Assembly (NCBI GenBank): GCA_026874595.1
Contig: JAPPUL010000076.1
Span: forward strand, 186,001 to 250,000
Origin: Sipunculus nudus
Taxonomy: Eukaryota; Annelida; Sipuncula; Golfingiida; Sipunculidae
Direction of reading: 5' to 3'
Length of the DNA: 64,000 bases
Numbering within the stretch: the stretch's first letter is position 1; each line of letters begins with the position of its first letter. The translations under genes and the position numbers were made by a program. Below are positions 18,032 to 26,863 of the stretch, in pieces. The notes under the pieces are model-generated. The model saw only the letters and a list, made by a program, of their open reading frames with translations. It was not told where the DNA came from and ran no database searches.

Positions 18032-19906
18032 TTATTTATTCCATTTTTCAAGCCAAAGAAAAAACATGAATAAGGTCCACAATTTCTTTCTATTATTTTT
18101 TTTGCCGGATATATGTTCATTTATAAGTGTCTCTATATAAGCATAATTAAAAAGACCTGATGATTTTATTTTATCTTTTGCTAGAGTATCATTTAAAAGT
18201 TCTTTAAGAGGCCCCTTAAACCATTGTCCTATTGGAATCCCAAAGCCTTTTTTAGGACGGTTTAGTATATTTTTAGGGAGCTTTTCTTTAAGTAGTTTTT
18301 TAAGTATATGTTTTGTTATTAAGTATTTTAACTTATGTTTATTTTCGATTTTTGCAGTATAATTTAATAATTCTACATCCAAAAAGGGAGCTCGACTTTC
18401 AAGTGATACATGCATAGTTGCTCGGTCTACCTTATACAATATGTCATCATGTAAATAGGTTTTGAAGTAAAAGTATGATAGCCTATCAAGCTCCTTCAAA
18501 CTTTTGTGTTTTGTATTATATGTTATAATTTCTTCAAATAAATCTTTATCTTTCATCTCAAAATAAGGACAAAGCTTTTGTAGTTCTTCTTTTGAGAAAG
18601 CTCCAAGCCAAAGTTGTTCACGTATTTGTTTGTCTTTTTTAGCAGCGCTTAGAAACTGTTTTATCTTAAAATCAAAACTTATATTTGCCTGTGAGGTTGG
18701 CAGTAGATTTGCAGCATGTGTAATTATTTTGTGTATAGAATTTGGTATGTGGTTATATAAATTTAGGAGTTTATTTGCTTGAAAAGTCGGATATCCCATA
18801 AAAAGCTCATCACCTCCATCGCCCCCAAGTGCTACTGTTACATATTCTTTTGTAAATTTAGATAATAAGTATGTAGGAATAATAGAAGCATCAGCAAATG
18901 GCTCATCTAAAATTGCACTCACATTGGGTATTATCTCAAGGAGTTTTTGAGCAGATAGTATCTGCTGGTGGTGGTCTGTATTAAAATGTTTAGCTACTTG
19001 CCTTGCATAACTTGACTCATCAAAGCTTTTTTCGTTAAACCCTATTGAAAAACTTTTTATCTTATCCGAGGGCATAAGACAGGACATATAGTAAACCAGT
19101 GTACTTGAATCTATACCGCCACTAAGAAATACTCCAAGTGGAACGTCGCTAATAAGCCTCCTCTTAACAGACTTTTCTAAAAGCCCATCAAGTTCAAAAA
19201 CAATATCTTCCTCTTTTAAATTAGGTTCAGGGCAAAGTTCGTAGTCCCAATAAGGTGATAGGTTAGTATTGCCTTTATAATATCTTAAGATATAGCCAGC
19301 CTCAAGTTTCTTTATTCCTTTGAATATACTATGAGGGGTTGGTACGTATTCATGAGCTAGATATTTATATAAAGCCTTTTTGTCTAACTCTTTTTTAAAA
19401 TGTGGGTATTTAATAAACGATTTTAGTTCTGAGGCAAATACTAGTTCCCCTTTTATATTCCCATAGTAAATTGGTTTTTTGCCTGCCCTGTCTTTTATGA
19501 GTAATAGTTTTTCTTCTATTTTGTCCCATAATGCTATTGCAAACATTCCATTTAGGTATTTTGGGAAATCGTCTCCTTTCTCCTCGTATAAATGTGGCAA
19601 TACTTCTGAATCAGACTTTGTTTTGAAGATGTGTCCTTTTGCTATAAGTTCGTCTTTAAGCTCCTTAAAATTGTATATTTCTCCATTGAACACCACACAA
19701 ATACTTTTATTCTCATTATATACAGGCTGCTTTCCGCCAGTCAAATCTATTATACTTAGTCTTTTATGTCCAAGCGTTATTTTACTTGATATATGATACC
19801 CCTCATCATCCGGACCACGGTGATTAATCTCATCTGCCATTAACTTTATTACTGAATCACGATTTATTAAAGAGTTGTAGTTTGTAAAGCCTACTATTCC
19901 ACACAT
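18032..19906 (-). CDS. asnB: Asparagine synthetase (glutamine-hydrolysing)
   Basis: The 624-residue protein begins MCGIVGFTNY, so Cys2 becomes the N-terminal nucleophile of the class II glutaminase domain. The synthetase domain has the pyrophosphatase loop VFLSGGIDSSTLVYYM near residue 262 and GGDGGDELFMGYP near 358. It makes asparagine from aspartate, glutamine and ATP. Longer AsnB proteins of this type can also amidate sugars or cell-wall intermediates, and no neighbour decides this. It is well separated from the lipoprotein operon upstream by a terminator hairpin. Confidence 0.95.
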   Translation of the reverse strand: MCGIVGFTNYNSLINRDSVIKLMADEINHRGPDDEGYHISSKITLGHKRLSIIDLTGGKQPVYNENKSICVVFNGEIYNFKELKDELIAKGHIFKTKSDSEVLPHLYEEKGDDFPKYLNGMFAIALWDKIEEKLLLIKDRAGKKPIYYGNIKGELVFASELKSFIKYPHFKKELDKKALYKYLAHEYVPTPHSIFKGIKKLEAGYILRYYKGNTNLSPYWDYELCPEPNLKEEDIVFELDGLLEKSVKRRLISDVPLGVFLSGGIDSSTLVYYMSCLMPSDKIKSFSIGFNEKSFDESSYARQVAKHFNTDHHQQILSAQKLLEIIPNVSAILDEPFADASIIPTYLLSKFTKEYVTVALGGDGGDELFMGYPTFQANKLLNLYNHIPNSIHKIITHAANLLPTSQANISFDFKIKQFLSAAKKDKQIREQLWLGAFSKEELQKLCPYFEMKDKDLFEEIITYNTKHKSLKELDRLSYFYFKTYLHDDILYKVDRATMHVSLESRAPFLDVELLNYTAKIENKHKLKYLITKHILKKLLKEKLPKNILNRPKKGFGIPIGQWFKGPLKELLNDTLAKDKIKSSGLFNYAYIETLINEHISGKKNNRKKLWTLFMFFLWLEKWNK

Positions 19907-20048
19907 TTTTTTATTATCAACACCTTTTTTATATTGTTTTAATTATTTTGGATTAGTTTAAAATGCAGATTACTATTCACTATACTTATCCTGCAATATT
20001 TTATTCTTACTTTAGAAGATAATTAGAAGATAACAGACTAATTAAAAG

Positions 20049-20074
20049 GCTAATTATTTAAACAAATAATTAGC
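20049..20074 (-). terminator. Hairpin terminator of the lipoprotein operon
   Basis: A perfect 11-bp stem with a 4-base loop lies 37 bases after the stop of the last lipoprotein gene. On the minus strand it is followed by CCTTTTAATT, a weak T-run. This fits intrinsic termination. Confidence 0.55.
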
Positions 20075-20110
20075 AAAGTGTAGCAACGTTACAAAAGCAG
20101 AATGTGCTTT

Positions 20111-20821
20111 CTAACTGTCGGACTCTACTGCAAGTTCTTTTGGTTCTTCATCTAATTGTTTCAATTGCTCATCCACTTTTTTAATTAGCTTTTTTTGTCT
20201 TGAATTCGGTTTTACTGTTTTGCTTAAACCGTCTATTAGATCGTCTCTATGCTTTATATAAAGCTCATATGGCATACCCATCATTACAGTGTATCTCCAT
20301 CTAACAGCCTGGAAGCTCTCAGGTTTACCCAAAGGGGTTAATGTTTTTATTTTACCTGTTTGAGTATTGTATGATTTAATAAGATTAAATCCTTTTATTG
20401 TAGTTCTTGTTTTGACAGCAGTTAGCCCTTGTTTAACTTGTTCTATGCTTTCTTTGTCTTCATCATCGCCTATAGTATCCCAGGCCTGAGCAAATTGATT
20501 TGCAACTAAAACCTTAAACGATTGAGACAATTGAGACTGTGCATTTGCTATGGCGGTTTTTTTAGAAATTACTTTATTCTTAGAAGAGCCCTCACCTTTT
20601 ATCCATGCATATTTCTCTCCTTCATGTTCTATAATGCCGCCTTCATGTTCTATCCATTCTGGTGATTTGGCAGATCCAAGATCTATAGTCTGGCCAACAG
20701 CATAATATTTGCCACCTTTAAGGGATTCTGAGTTTGTTTTTGCACTCTTGCTTCCACAGGCCCAAGTTACAACTGCTAAAAGCATCAATAATATAAATAA
20801 TAGAGGTCTATATTTAAACAT
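20111..20821 (-). CDS. Putative lipoprotein (LPP20-like region)
   Basis: The 236-residue protein has an N-terminal hydrophobic segment ending VVTWACGS near residue 22, a non-standard lipobox with tryptophan at -2. The body (PEWIEHEGGIIEHEGEKYAW, then AIANAQSQLSQSFKVLVANQ, about 50-110) resembles LPP20-type lipoproteins, in which a short helix follows a W-containing strand. It is the last of four same-strand genes that look like one lipoprotein operon. Function is unknown. The C-terminus is Lys/Glu-rich. Confidence 0.65.
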   Translation of the reverse strand: MFKYRPLLFILLMLLAVVTWACGSKSAKTNSESLKGGKYYAVGQTIDLGSAKSPEWIEHEGGIIEHEGEKYAWIKGEGSSKNKVISKKTAIANAQSQLSQSFKVLVANQFAQAWDTIGDDEDKESIEQVKQGLTAVKTRTTIKGFNLIKSYNTQTGKIKTLTPLGKPESFQAVRWRYTVMMGMPYELYIKHRDDLIDGLSKTVKPNSRQKKLIKKVDEQLKQLDEEPKELAVESDS

Positions 20822-20931
20822 TTTATTTGTCTCTCCTTTTATAAATCTTTTTATTTATCTTTCCTTAAAATTCCTGTTTTAATTATAATATATAAATTTA
20901 TCATATATATCAATAATTGAATATCTAAAAT

Positions 20932-21993
20932 CTAGTGAGCAAAGTATCCGTTATCATTGTCCTGTTTAGTGTTTTGAACACGATACTCTTGCCATAACTT
21001 ATTAAGTAACTTCGTCTCCAAATTATAAAAAGCTTTGCTTTTGCTACGTCCTATCCCTTTCTCAACATCAAAGTATAAATTATTTTTATTATTAATAATA
21101 AAAGCTGCAAAGCCAGCACTCTCATCAAGAACAATCTCTTTAGTTAAAAGCGTACCATTAGCTATGTATAAAGTAAAATCCTTGAATATTCTATCTACGG
21201 ATATAGCAGCATATATTAATAGTTTTGCCCCAAGTCTTCGAGCCCTATTTTTTATGTTTGTTAAGCCCTCCTCACCTTCTATCATATCTCCAAGTATATA
21301 ATAGCCTTGAGATTGATAAAAAGATTCAAAAAACGATTTAAGCTTCAAATTATCTTTAACTACATTTGATATTATGTTTTGTCCTACTACTATAGCCGGT
21401 AACTTCTTTAGTTTTTGTCGAAGTTTTTTTATTTTGTCACGAGCTTTTTCTATTGAACTTTTTGGTATTTCTGCAAGTACATACCAAGATGTTATTCCTT
21501 GTTCTACCCTTGTATAATTCCCTTTTATTGCAAAATCATTGATTGAGCCCTGTCCTTTTACCTTTAATTTGCTAAAACCTTTCTTTGTAAGCGAGAAGCT
21601 ATCCGTGTTTTTATTATTATTGCTAAGCTCATTTTCTTTGTAAACTGATGAGAAGGAATTTTGACTATTTATTGAGGTATGAATAAGTAAAGCTATTTGT
21701 CCAAGAGCATCTTGAGTTGCTTTTGCTTTTGCGCTATCTTTTTTAATATCTTCACCAAGCCCAACAAAAAAATAACTCTTATCACTTGTCGGCACTTTAG
21801 TTATCCAATCAGGGCCTATATGAGATTTTGTTTTATTTTTAAGTCTTTCCGTTCGTTTTGAATTTTCATTAATATTTTCATATTCATCAGCTTTTACTAC
21901 CTTACTTGTCGAACAATGTATAAAAAAGGTAGTTAGTGAAAGCGTTAGTGAAAGGAATAAGATATGCTTTTTCATAAAGATGTGTTTTTTCAT
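20932..21993 (-). CDS. LPP20-family lipoprotein
   Basis: The 353-residue protein has a signal peptide ending FFIHCSTS, which is a lipobox cysteine. An LPP20-like domain follows (GPDWITKVPTSDKSYFFVGLGEDIKKD, then KAKATQDALGQIALLIHTSI; about 57-110) and a second alpha/beta domain (about 200-300, IIEGEEG-type ... GAKLLIYAAISVDRI). It is downstream of lpoB and the COG3014-like gene, a combination seen in several deltaproteobacteria. Two starts 18 bases apart encode nearly the same hexapeptide (MKKHIF, MKKHIL), a small in-frame duplication, and either may be used. Confidence 0.75.
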   Translation of the reverse strand: MKKHIFMKKHILFLSLTLSLTTFFIHCSTSKVVKADEYENINENSKRTERLKNKTKSHIGPDWITKVPTSDKSYFFVGLGEDIKKDSAKAKATQDALGQIALLIHTSINSQNSFSSVYKENELSNNNKNTDSFSLTKKGFSKLKVKGQGSINDFAIKGNYTRVEQGITSWYVLAEIPKSSIEKARDKIKKLRQKLKKLPAIVVGQNIISNVVKDNLKLKSFFESFYQSQGYYILGDMIEGEEGLTNIKNRARRLGAKLLIYAAISVDRIFKDFTLYIANGTLLTKEIVLDESAGFAAFIINNKNNLYFDVEKGIGRSKSKAFYNLETKLLNKLWQEYRVQNTKQDNDNGYFAH

Positions 21994-22023
21994 AGGAGTG
22001 AACTCTTATAATTTTATATAAAG

Positions 22024-22617
22024 CTATCGATAGCGAGCTTTTATAGTTTTTCTTTGAATCTCATCATCCTCGATCCAAATAATTTCTAAAGTTTCAAGGT
22101 CAACAAGCTGCACAGTGATATTATAAAATACAATATCATTGCGGCCCAAACGTTTTCGTATATTAGAAATACGTCCTCTTAATATAAGCTTAGCTCCAAC
22201 AAGCTTACCAATCTGAGCAGCCTTAGAGTTATCAAACAAATCACTTTGCTGTAAAGAAAGCTGTTCTATTGCAGTGTCTAAAGCCTCATCATCAACAAAA
22301 CGAGCAAGTCTTTTTTTAATTAAAGCGGTGCGTATCTTTTCCATTATGACCCGAGTATTTATATGCTCGTCAGTATCGTTTATAAGAGTTTTAGCAAGCA
22401 TCCAACGAGGTTTTACTTCTTGATATTTTGGAGTTTTAGTAAAGCCAGAATTAGCTATGGAGACTTCCATTTTCTTGGCAACTCTTTTAAGATCACCAGC
22501 AGACCAACTAGAATCGATTACAGTATCCTGGTCACTAATATCCTTAACAACGTGTTGAGTCGAGCATGAGAATAAAAGTAGGACAAAAGTTAAGTTTACT
22601 ATTAGTGTTTTCTTCAT
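22024..22617 (-). CDS. lpoB: Penicillin-binding protein activator LpoB-like lipoprotein
   Basis: The 197-residue outer-membrane lipoprotein has a signal peptide with lipobox LLFSCST (cysteine about 18). The LpoB domain includes SAGDLKRVAKKM, NDTDEHINTRVIMEKIRTAL, KLVGAKLILRGRIS and the C-terminal LVDLETLEIIWIEDDEI. In Escherichia coli LpoB activates the bifunctional transpeptidase PBP1b from the outer membrane. The same role is plausible here but untested. It lies between a COG3014-like gene and an LPP20 gene. A 13-base unit with the Shine-Dalgarno site is doubled before the ATG. Confidence 0.85.
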   Translation of the reverse strand: MKKTLIVNLTFVLLLFSCSTQHVVKDISDQDTVIDSSWSAGDLKRVAKKMEVSIANSGFTKTPKYQEVKPRWMLAKTLINDTDEHINTRVIMEKIRTALIKKRLARFVDDEALDTAIEQLSLQQSDLFDNSKAAQIGKLVGAKLILRGRISNIRKRLGRNDIVFYNITVQLVDLETLEIIWIEDDEIQRKTIKARYR

Positions 22618-22621
22618 ATTG

Positions 22622-22647
22622 ATCGTTACTTCCTATCGTTACTTCCT
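22622..22647. repeat. 13-bp tandem duplication carrying the lpoB ribosome binding site
   Basis: Two identical 13-base units precede lpoB. On the minus strand each contains AGGAAG. The proximal copy is 11 bases from the ATG. Confidence 0.85.
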
Positions 22648-22753
22648 AATTTAGTCAGCACTAGAGAATGCTATTAAGAGATTAATTCTGATAATATATA
22701 CTAATATCCTGTTATAAACAAGAGAAATACAATTTAAACTTAACAAGAAAAAA

Positions 22754-24046
22754 TCATTCTGGGATAGAAACATAAAGGAAGTTTAATTTATCTGGTTTAA
22801 TATCAACATTAACGAGCTGCTCGCCACTGTTATATTTTATAAGAATAGTTTTGGTGGAAGTTTTAATGTTTGCAGTCCTTATAAACTGAATATTCTTAGG
22901 CAGGGTTTTCCATTGTCTAAGATCAGCTTTATCCATAAATGCCCCACTACTAGCAACCAAAAATGATAAAAACCCGACAACCTCTCCCGTAGTTCCCCCA
23001 ATGGCATCGCCTACCACTTGTCCGCCTATAGATAAGGCAAGACTTGCAATTACTTTGTTTTTAATGCGGTTAATTCTTTTATCTTCGGTTTTTTCAAAGT
23101 GAGTTAATATAGAATTCTCAAGGTCGTATAAGATGTTAGTAGACCCGAGTAATAGATTATTTGAAACATCATAGACACTGAATTTATCGATAGAGGAGTA
23201 GGCCTTGGCCATTTTGGGATAGGCAAAACGAAGGAGTATAGATTTGCCGTCTATGTTTATATAAATTGGCCCGAAAGTAGCTTCATATTTGTAAGGAGCA
23301 AGGCCGCTATCGATAAGAATAACGAGTTGAGTTTTGTTTTGTTTTGTGTTTTTTATATAATTTTTAATATAACTTAGATTAGGTTTTTTTTTAATGATTT
23401 TGTTATATTCGATTATGGCATCACTATAGTTATGTTCCATTTCATAGATCAAAGCAGAAATAAAGCGAGCAAACAGATTATCAAGATGCGTTTTATTACT
23501 AGATTCAACATACTCATTAATTTTGTTAATAGTGCGATTACGTTCAACTTTAGCTCCATTAAAATCTCCTTTCCCGAGGTAAGCAGCAATAAGGTAGGGG
23601 CTAATAGAAATGGTTTCAAAGGGGTCGGTCATATATTCTTTAGAAAGGTCATTAGAAAAAAAAGCGCCTATTTCCTCATTTATGGATATAGTATTTTCAA
23701 TTAGCAAAAAACGTTTTTCAGCCTGTTGTAAGTCGTTAATAGCCTTTTGATAGGAACCATTTGCAAGGGCGATTTTACCGCGTTCAAGCAAAGCAAGATA
23801 GAAGTCTTTACCAAACTGGTTGTTTTTTTTGCTTTCGTCATAGACAAGTTTAGAGGCTTCAATATAAGCGTTATGGAATTGGCGTTTTGAGTAGTGCTTT
23901 ATCATGGTGTTGGTTTTAATGTCGTAAGGTTTTAATGAGGCAGCACACGAGTAATTAATTAAGATATGGATAAGAATTAAACTTAGTGAGTATCTTTTAA
24001 AATATTGCATAATGGCAAAAGGACAAAACAGCAAAGAAATAAGCAC
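22754..24046 (-). CDS. COG3014-like exported TPR protein
   Basis: The 430-residue protein has a hydrophobic signal segment ending near LINYSCAAS (a lipobox-like cysteine at about 34). Helical TPR-like repeats follow (KDFYLALLERGKIALANGSY, SDAIIEYNKIIKKKPN), and a glycine-rich membrane-like segment lies near residue 350 (GGQVVGDAIGGTTGEVVG). This matches the COG3014 family, which is found next to LpoB and LPP20 lipoproteins; the family's function is not known. It is the first gene of the operon. Codons end mostly in T/C, so the plus strand stays purine-rich here. Confidence 0.72.
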   Translation of the reverse strand: MLISLLFCPFAIMQYFKRYSLSLILIHILINYSCAASLKPYDIKTNTMIKHYSKRQFHNAYIEASKLVYDESKKNNQFGKDFYLALLERGKIALANGSYQKAINDLQQAEKRFLLIENTISINEEIGAFFSNDLSKEYMTDPFETISISPYLIAAYLGKGDFNGAKVERNRTINKINEYVESSNKTHLDNLFARFISALIYEMEHNYSDAIIEYNKIIKKKPNLSYIKNYIKNTKQNKTQLVILIDSGLAPYKYEATFGPIYINIDGKSILLRFAYPKMAKAYSSIDKFSVYDVSNNLLLGSTNILYDLENSILTHFEKTEDKRINRIKNKVIASLALSIGGQVVGDAIGGTTGEVVGFLSFLVASSGAFMDKADLRQWKTLPKNIQFIRTANIKTSTKTILIKYNSGEQLVNVDIKPDKLNFLYVSIPE

Positions 24047-24229
24047 ATAAAATGTCTACTAGTAAATTAAACTCAAAGGTAAAGAAATACAAAACATATA
24101 AAAAATAATGTGAGTTTAAAAAAGCGGCTATATGTAGGTGCCAGTATGTATAAAACGCTTATATATAAGATATTATGTAAGTTTATAAAGATATAGAAAT
24201 AAGATAAAAGAAGGGGAAAAGCAATAAAT

Positions 24230-25225
24230 ATGTATCCGATAAGAAGGCTTCGGCGGCTTCGTGAAAATAAGGTATTAAGGGGCTTGCTTGAGGAGACACG
24301 GATAAGCAAGGAAGATTTAATATATCCGATGTTTGTAAAGGAGGGTTTGGGGGGTGGGCGTGAACAGATAAGCTTGTTACCGGGGTTATATAGGTATGGA
24401 GTTGAGAGTTTAAAACAGGAGGTAGAGGAGCTAGTAAAGGGAGGACTTAAAGCGTTAATTCTTTTTGGGATACCGCAGGAGAAGGATTTGAATGGGGAGG
24501 TTGCATGTCGGGAGGATGGGATAATACAGGATGCACTTAGGGGGCTGCGTAAGGAATTTGGGAAAGAGCTTTTACTGATAACGGATTTATGCTTTTGCGA
24601 ATATACAACTCATGGACATTGTGGGGTATTGGAAGTGGGTGAGGTGGGGGAGGTGGTGAGAGTAGATAATGAGAAGACGCTTTTGTTACTAGGCAAGCAA
24701 GCCTTAAGCCATGCCCAAGCTGGAGCAGACATAATAGCGCCATCTGGGATGATGGATGGGATGGTGGCGGAGATAAGGGGAGTGTTAGATGGGGGGGGGC
24801 ATACGGGGGTGGGTATAATGTCATATAGTGTAAAGTACGCATCGAGTTACTATGGTCCATTTAGGGACGCAGCGGGATCAAGTCCGAGTTATGGGGACAG
24901 ACGGGGTTATCAGATGAATCCGTCGAATGTGAAGGAAGGCTATATGGAGGCGGAGCAAGACATTATCGAGGGAGCAGACATAGTGATGGTAAAGCCTGCG
25001 TTATCGTATTTGGATATAATATACAGGTTGAAGGAAGAGTATGTTGGGATACCGATTGCGGCGTATAATGTAAGTGGAGAATATGCGATGATAAAGGCGG
25101 GAGGGGCTTTAGGGTATATAGACGAGCGTGAAGTAGCTCTTGAGAGTTTGTTATCTATAAAGCGTGCGGGAGCAGATATAATATTGACGTATTTTGCAAA
25201 AGATTTTATAAGGTGGAAGATATAA
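24230..25225 (+). CDS. hemB: Delta-aminolevulinic acid dehydratase (porphobilinogen synthase)
   Basis: The 331-residue enzyme condenses two 5-aminolevulinates to porphobilinogen, the shared precursor of heme and corrinoids. The zinc-type cysteine cluster DLCFCEYTTHGHCG (near 122-135) is intact. The lysine-bearing segments are SYSVKYASSYYGPFRDAAGS (near 200) and MVKPALSYLDII (near 253, Schiff-base lysine). It links to the cobalamin cluster at 46.8-58.3 kb through tetrapyrrole supply. A 14-base direct repeat follows the stop codon. Confidence 0.97.
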   Translation: MYPIRRLRRLRENKVLRGLLEETRISKEDLIYPMFVKEGLGGGREQISLLPGLYRYGVESLKQEVEELVKGGLKALILFGIPQEKDLNGEVACREDGIIQDALRGLRKEFGKELLLITDLCFCEYTTHGHCGVLEVGEVGEVVRVDNEKTLLLLGKQALSHAQAGADIIAPSGMMDGMVAEIRGVLDGGGHTGVGIMSYSVKYASSYYGPFRDAAGSSPSYGDRRGYQMNPSNVKEGYMEAEQDIIEGADIVMVKPALSYLDIIYRLKEEYVGIPIAAYNVSGEYAMIKAGGALGYIDEREVALESLLSIKRAGADIILTYFAKDFIRWKI

Positions 25226-25383
25226 CATAGGTTTATTAACATAGGTTTATTATGAAAGATTTAAGGTTTAAAAACTGCTTAAAAAATAAGCATTTAGTAG
25301 GATATAATTTGTTACTATAGATTACATTAGAGTTTATATAGAAATAAAGATATAGAAATAAATAGGATAATGGAGCATATGAA

Positions 25384-26718
25384 ATGGAGCATAGAGGCTC
25401 AAAGTCTTTTGATCTAGGGGTAAGCGGATGTACAGACAAGGAATATTATGTAGGTTTAAATCTAATATCTTTTAAAGCGTATTTGAAGAGGAAGTTAATA
25501 GATTTTTATGGAAAAGACTTAAGATATTTATTTGAGAAAGCAGGGGTATCGGAGATACAGAAGGATTTTTTATTAAATGAGAGGCAGGCAAAACATTTTG
25601 TATTAGAGCGAGACAAAGTGATAGAAAGGGGATTAAAAGAGATAGAGAAGGCAAAGGAGAGCGGGGTTAAGCTTTTGCGGATATACGATAAGAACTATCC
25701 TGAGATATTGGAACAGTTAGCAGACGCGCCGATAGTATTATATTGCAAAGGGGAGAGTGATTTAAATAAAACAGGGGTAACGATAGTAGGGAGTCGCAAT
25801 GCAAGTGAGTCAGGCTTACAAAACGCATATAAGTTGGGTTATGACATGGGGGAGATAGGGTTTAACGTAGTTAGCGGGCTTGCGATAGGAATAGATGCTT
25901 CAGCGCACAAGGGGGCATTAGACGGAGGAGGTAATACGATAGCAGTACTTGGGAGTGGAGTAGACGTATTATATCCGAAGGTTAATAAAGATTTATATGA
26001 GGCGATAATAAAGCGAGGAGCAGTCATAAGCGAGTATCCTTTTGGGACACCGCCGATGCGCCATAATTTTCCTATAAGGAATAGAATAATGTGCGGATTA
26101 TCGCTTGGAGTTGTAGTAGTTGAAGCTGGAAAGAGATCTGGGGTAATGCATACAGCAAAATATGCGCTTGAGTATGGTCGGGAGGTGTACGCTTATCCAG
26201 GGCCTGCCCTTAGCGAGTATAGTGCGGGGTCAAACCATTTAATTAAGGAAGGAGCAAAACTGATTGAGGGATCTGAGAATCTGCTTGAGGACTTGAGTTT
26301 GGTGGTAGATATAGATTCACTTAGGTTGGAGGGAGGAGATCGAGGAGTTAGTAATAATGCTTTAGGAGAGGGCGAAGATAGTAAGATAGAGGAGTGGGAG
26401 GGGAGAGAAGATAGTTTCACTAAGGAAGGAGGAAAGGAAGAAAGAGCAGTAGTATCAACTTTAGAGGATGGTGGTGGTAGTAATTTTTCTTTTGATGCTA
26501 TAGTTGAAAAGTTATATATGGATTATAAATTAGGAGAAGATGAACGAAAGATAATAGAAGTATTTAAGGGAGGGTGGAAGGGGTTTGACATAATAGTAGA
26601 GGAGAGTAAATTATCAGTTGGACGAGTTATGGGAGTGCTTAGGTCTTTGGTATTACAAGATATATGTATCAAGGAAGGTAATTTATATTCTATAAATAGG
26701 AGTAAGACTAAGGGCTAG
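25384..26718 (+). CDS. dprA: DNA processing protein DprA (Smf)
   Basis: The 444-residue protein loads RecA on incoming single-stranded DNA during transformation. The Rossmann-like core is clear: TIVGSRNASESG near 138, VSGLAIGIDASAHKGALDGG near 160, IAVLGSGVDVLYP near 184, and FPIRNRIMCGLS near 222. A C-terminal winged helix is suggested by the last ~65 residues. Between them lies a Gly/Glu-rich acidic stretch (about 315-372) without family counterpart. The order dprA-topA-xerC is conserved in many bacteria, usually with trmFO between topA and xerC; trmFO is absent here. The ATG at 25370 is in another frame and quickly meets a stop. Confidence 0.95.
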   Translation: MEHRGSKSFDLGVSGCTDKEYYVGLNLISFKAYLKRKLIDFYGKDLRYLFEKAGVSEIQKDFLLNERQAKHFVLERDKVIERGLKEIEKAKESGVKLLRIYDKNYPEILEQLADAPIVLYCKGESDLNKTGVTIVGSRNASESGLQNAYKLGYDMGEIGFNVVSGLAIGIDASAHKGALDGGGNTIAVLGSGVDVLYPKVNKDLYEAIIKRGAVISEYPFGTPPMRHNFPIRNRIMCGLSLGVVVVEAGKRSGVMHTAKYALEYGREVYAYPGPALSEYSAGSNHLIKEGAKLIEGSENLLEDLSLVVDIDSLRLEGGDRGVSNNALGEGEDSKIEEWEGREDSFTKEGGKEERAVVSTLEDGGGSNFSFDAIVEKLYMDYKLGEDERKIIEVFKGGWKGFDIIVEESKLSVGRVMGVLRSLVLQDICIKEGNLYSINRSKTKG

Positions 26719-26863
26719 CTTAGTTGAAAAATAGTTTTAATTAAGTTAAAAGGTTTATAAATAATATTAAGAAGTTGGTTAAAGTTATTATATTACAAAC
26801 AGTAAAAACAGATATTACGAGGGGAGTAATATCTAAGAATTAACTGGGGTAAAAAAAATAGAC

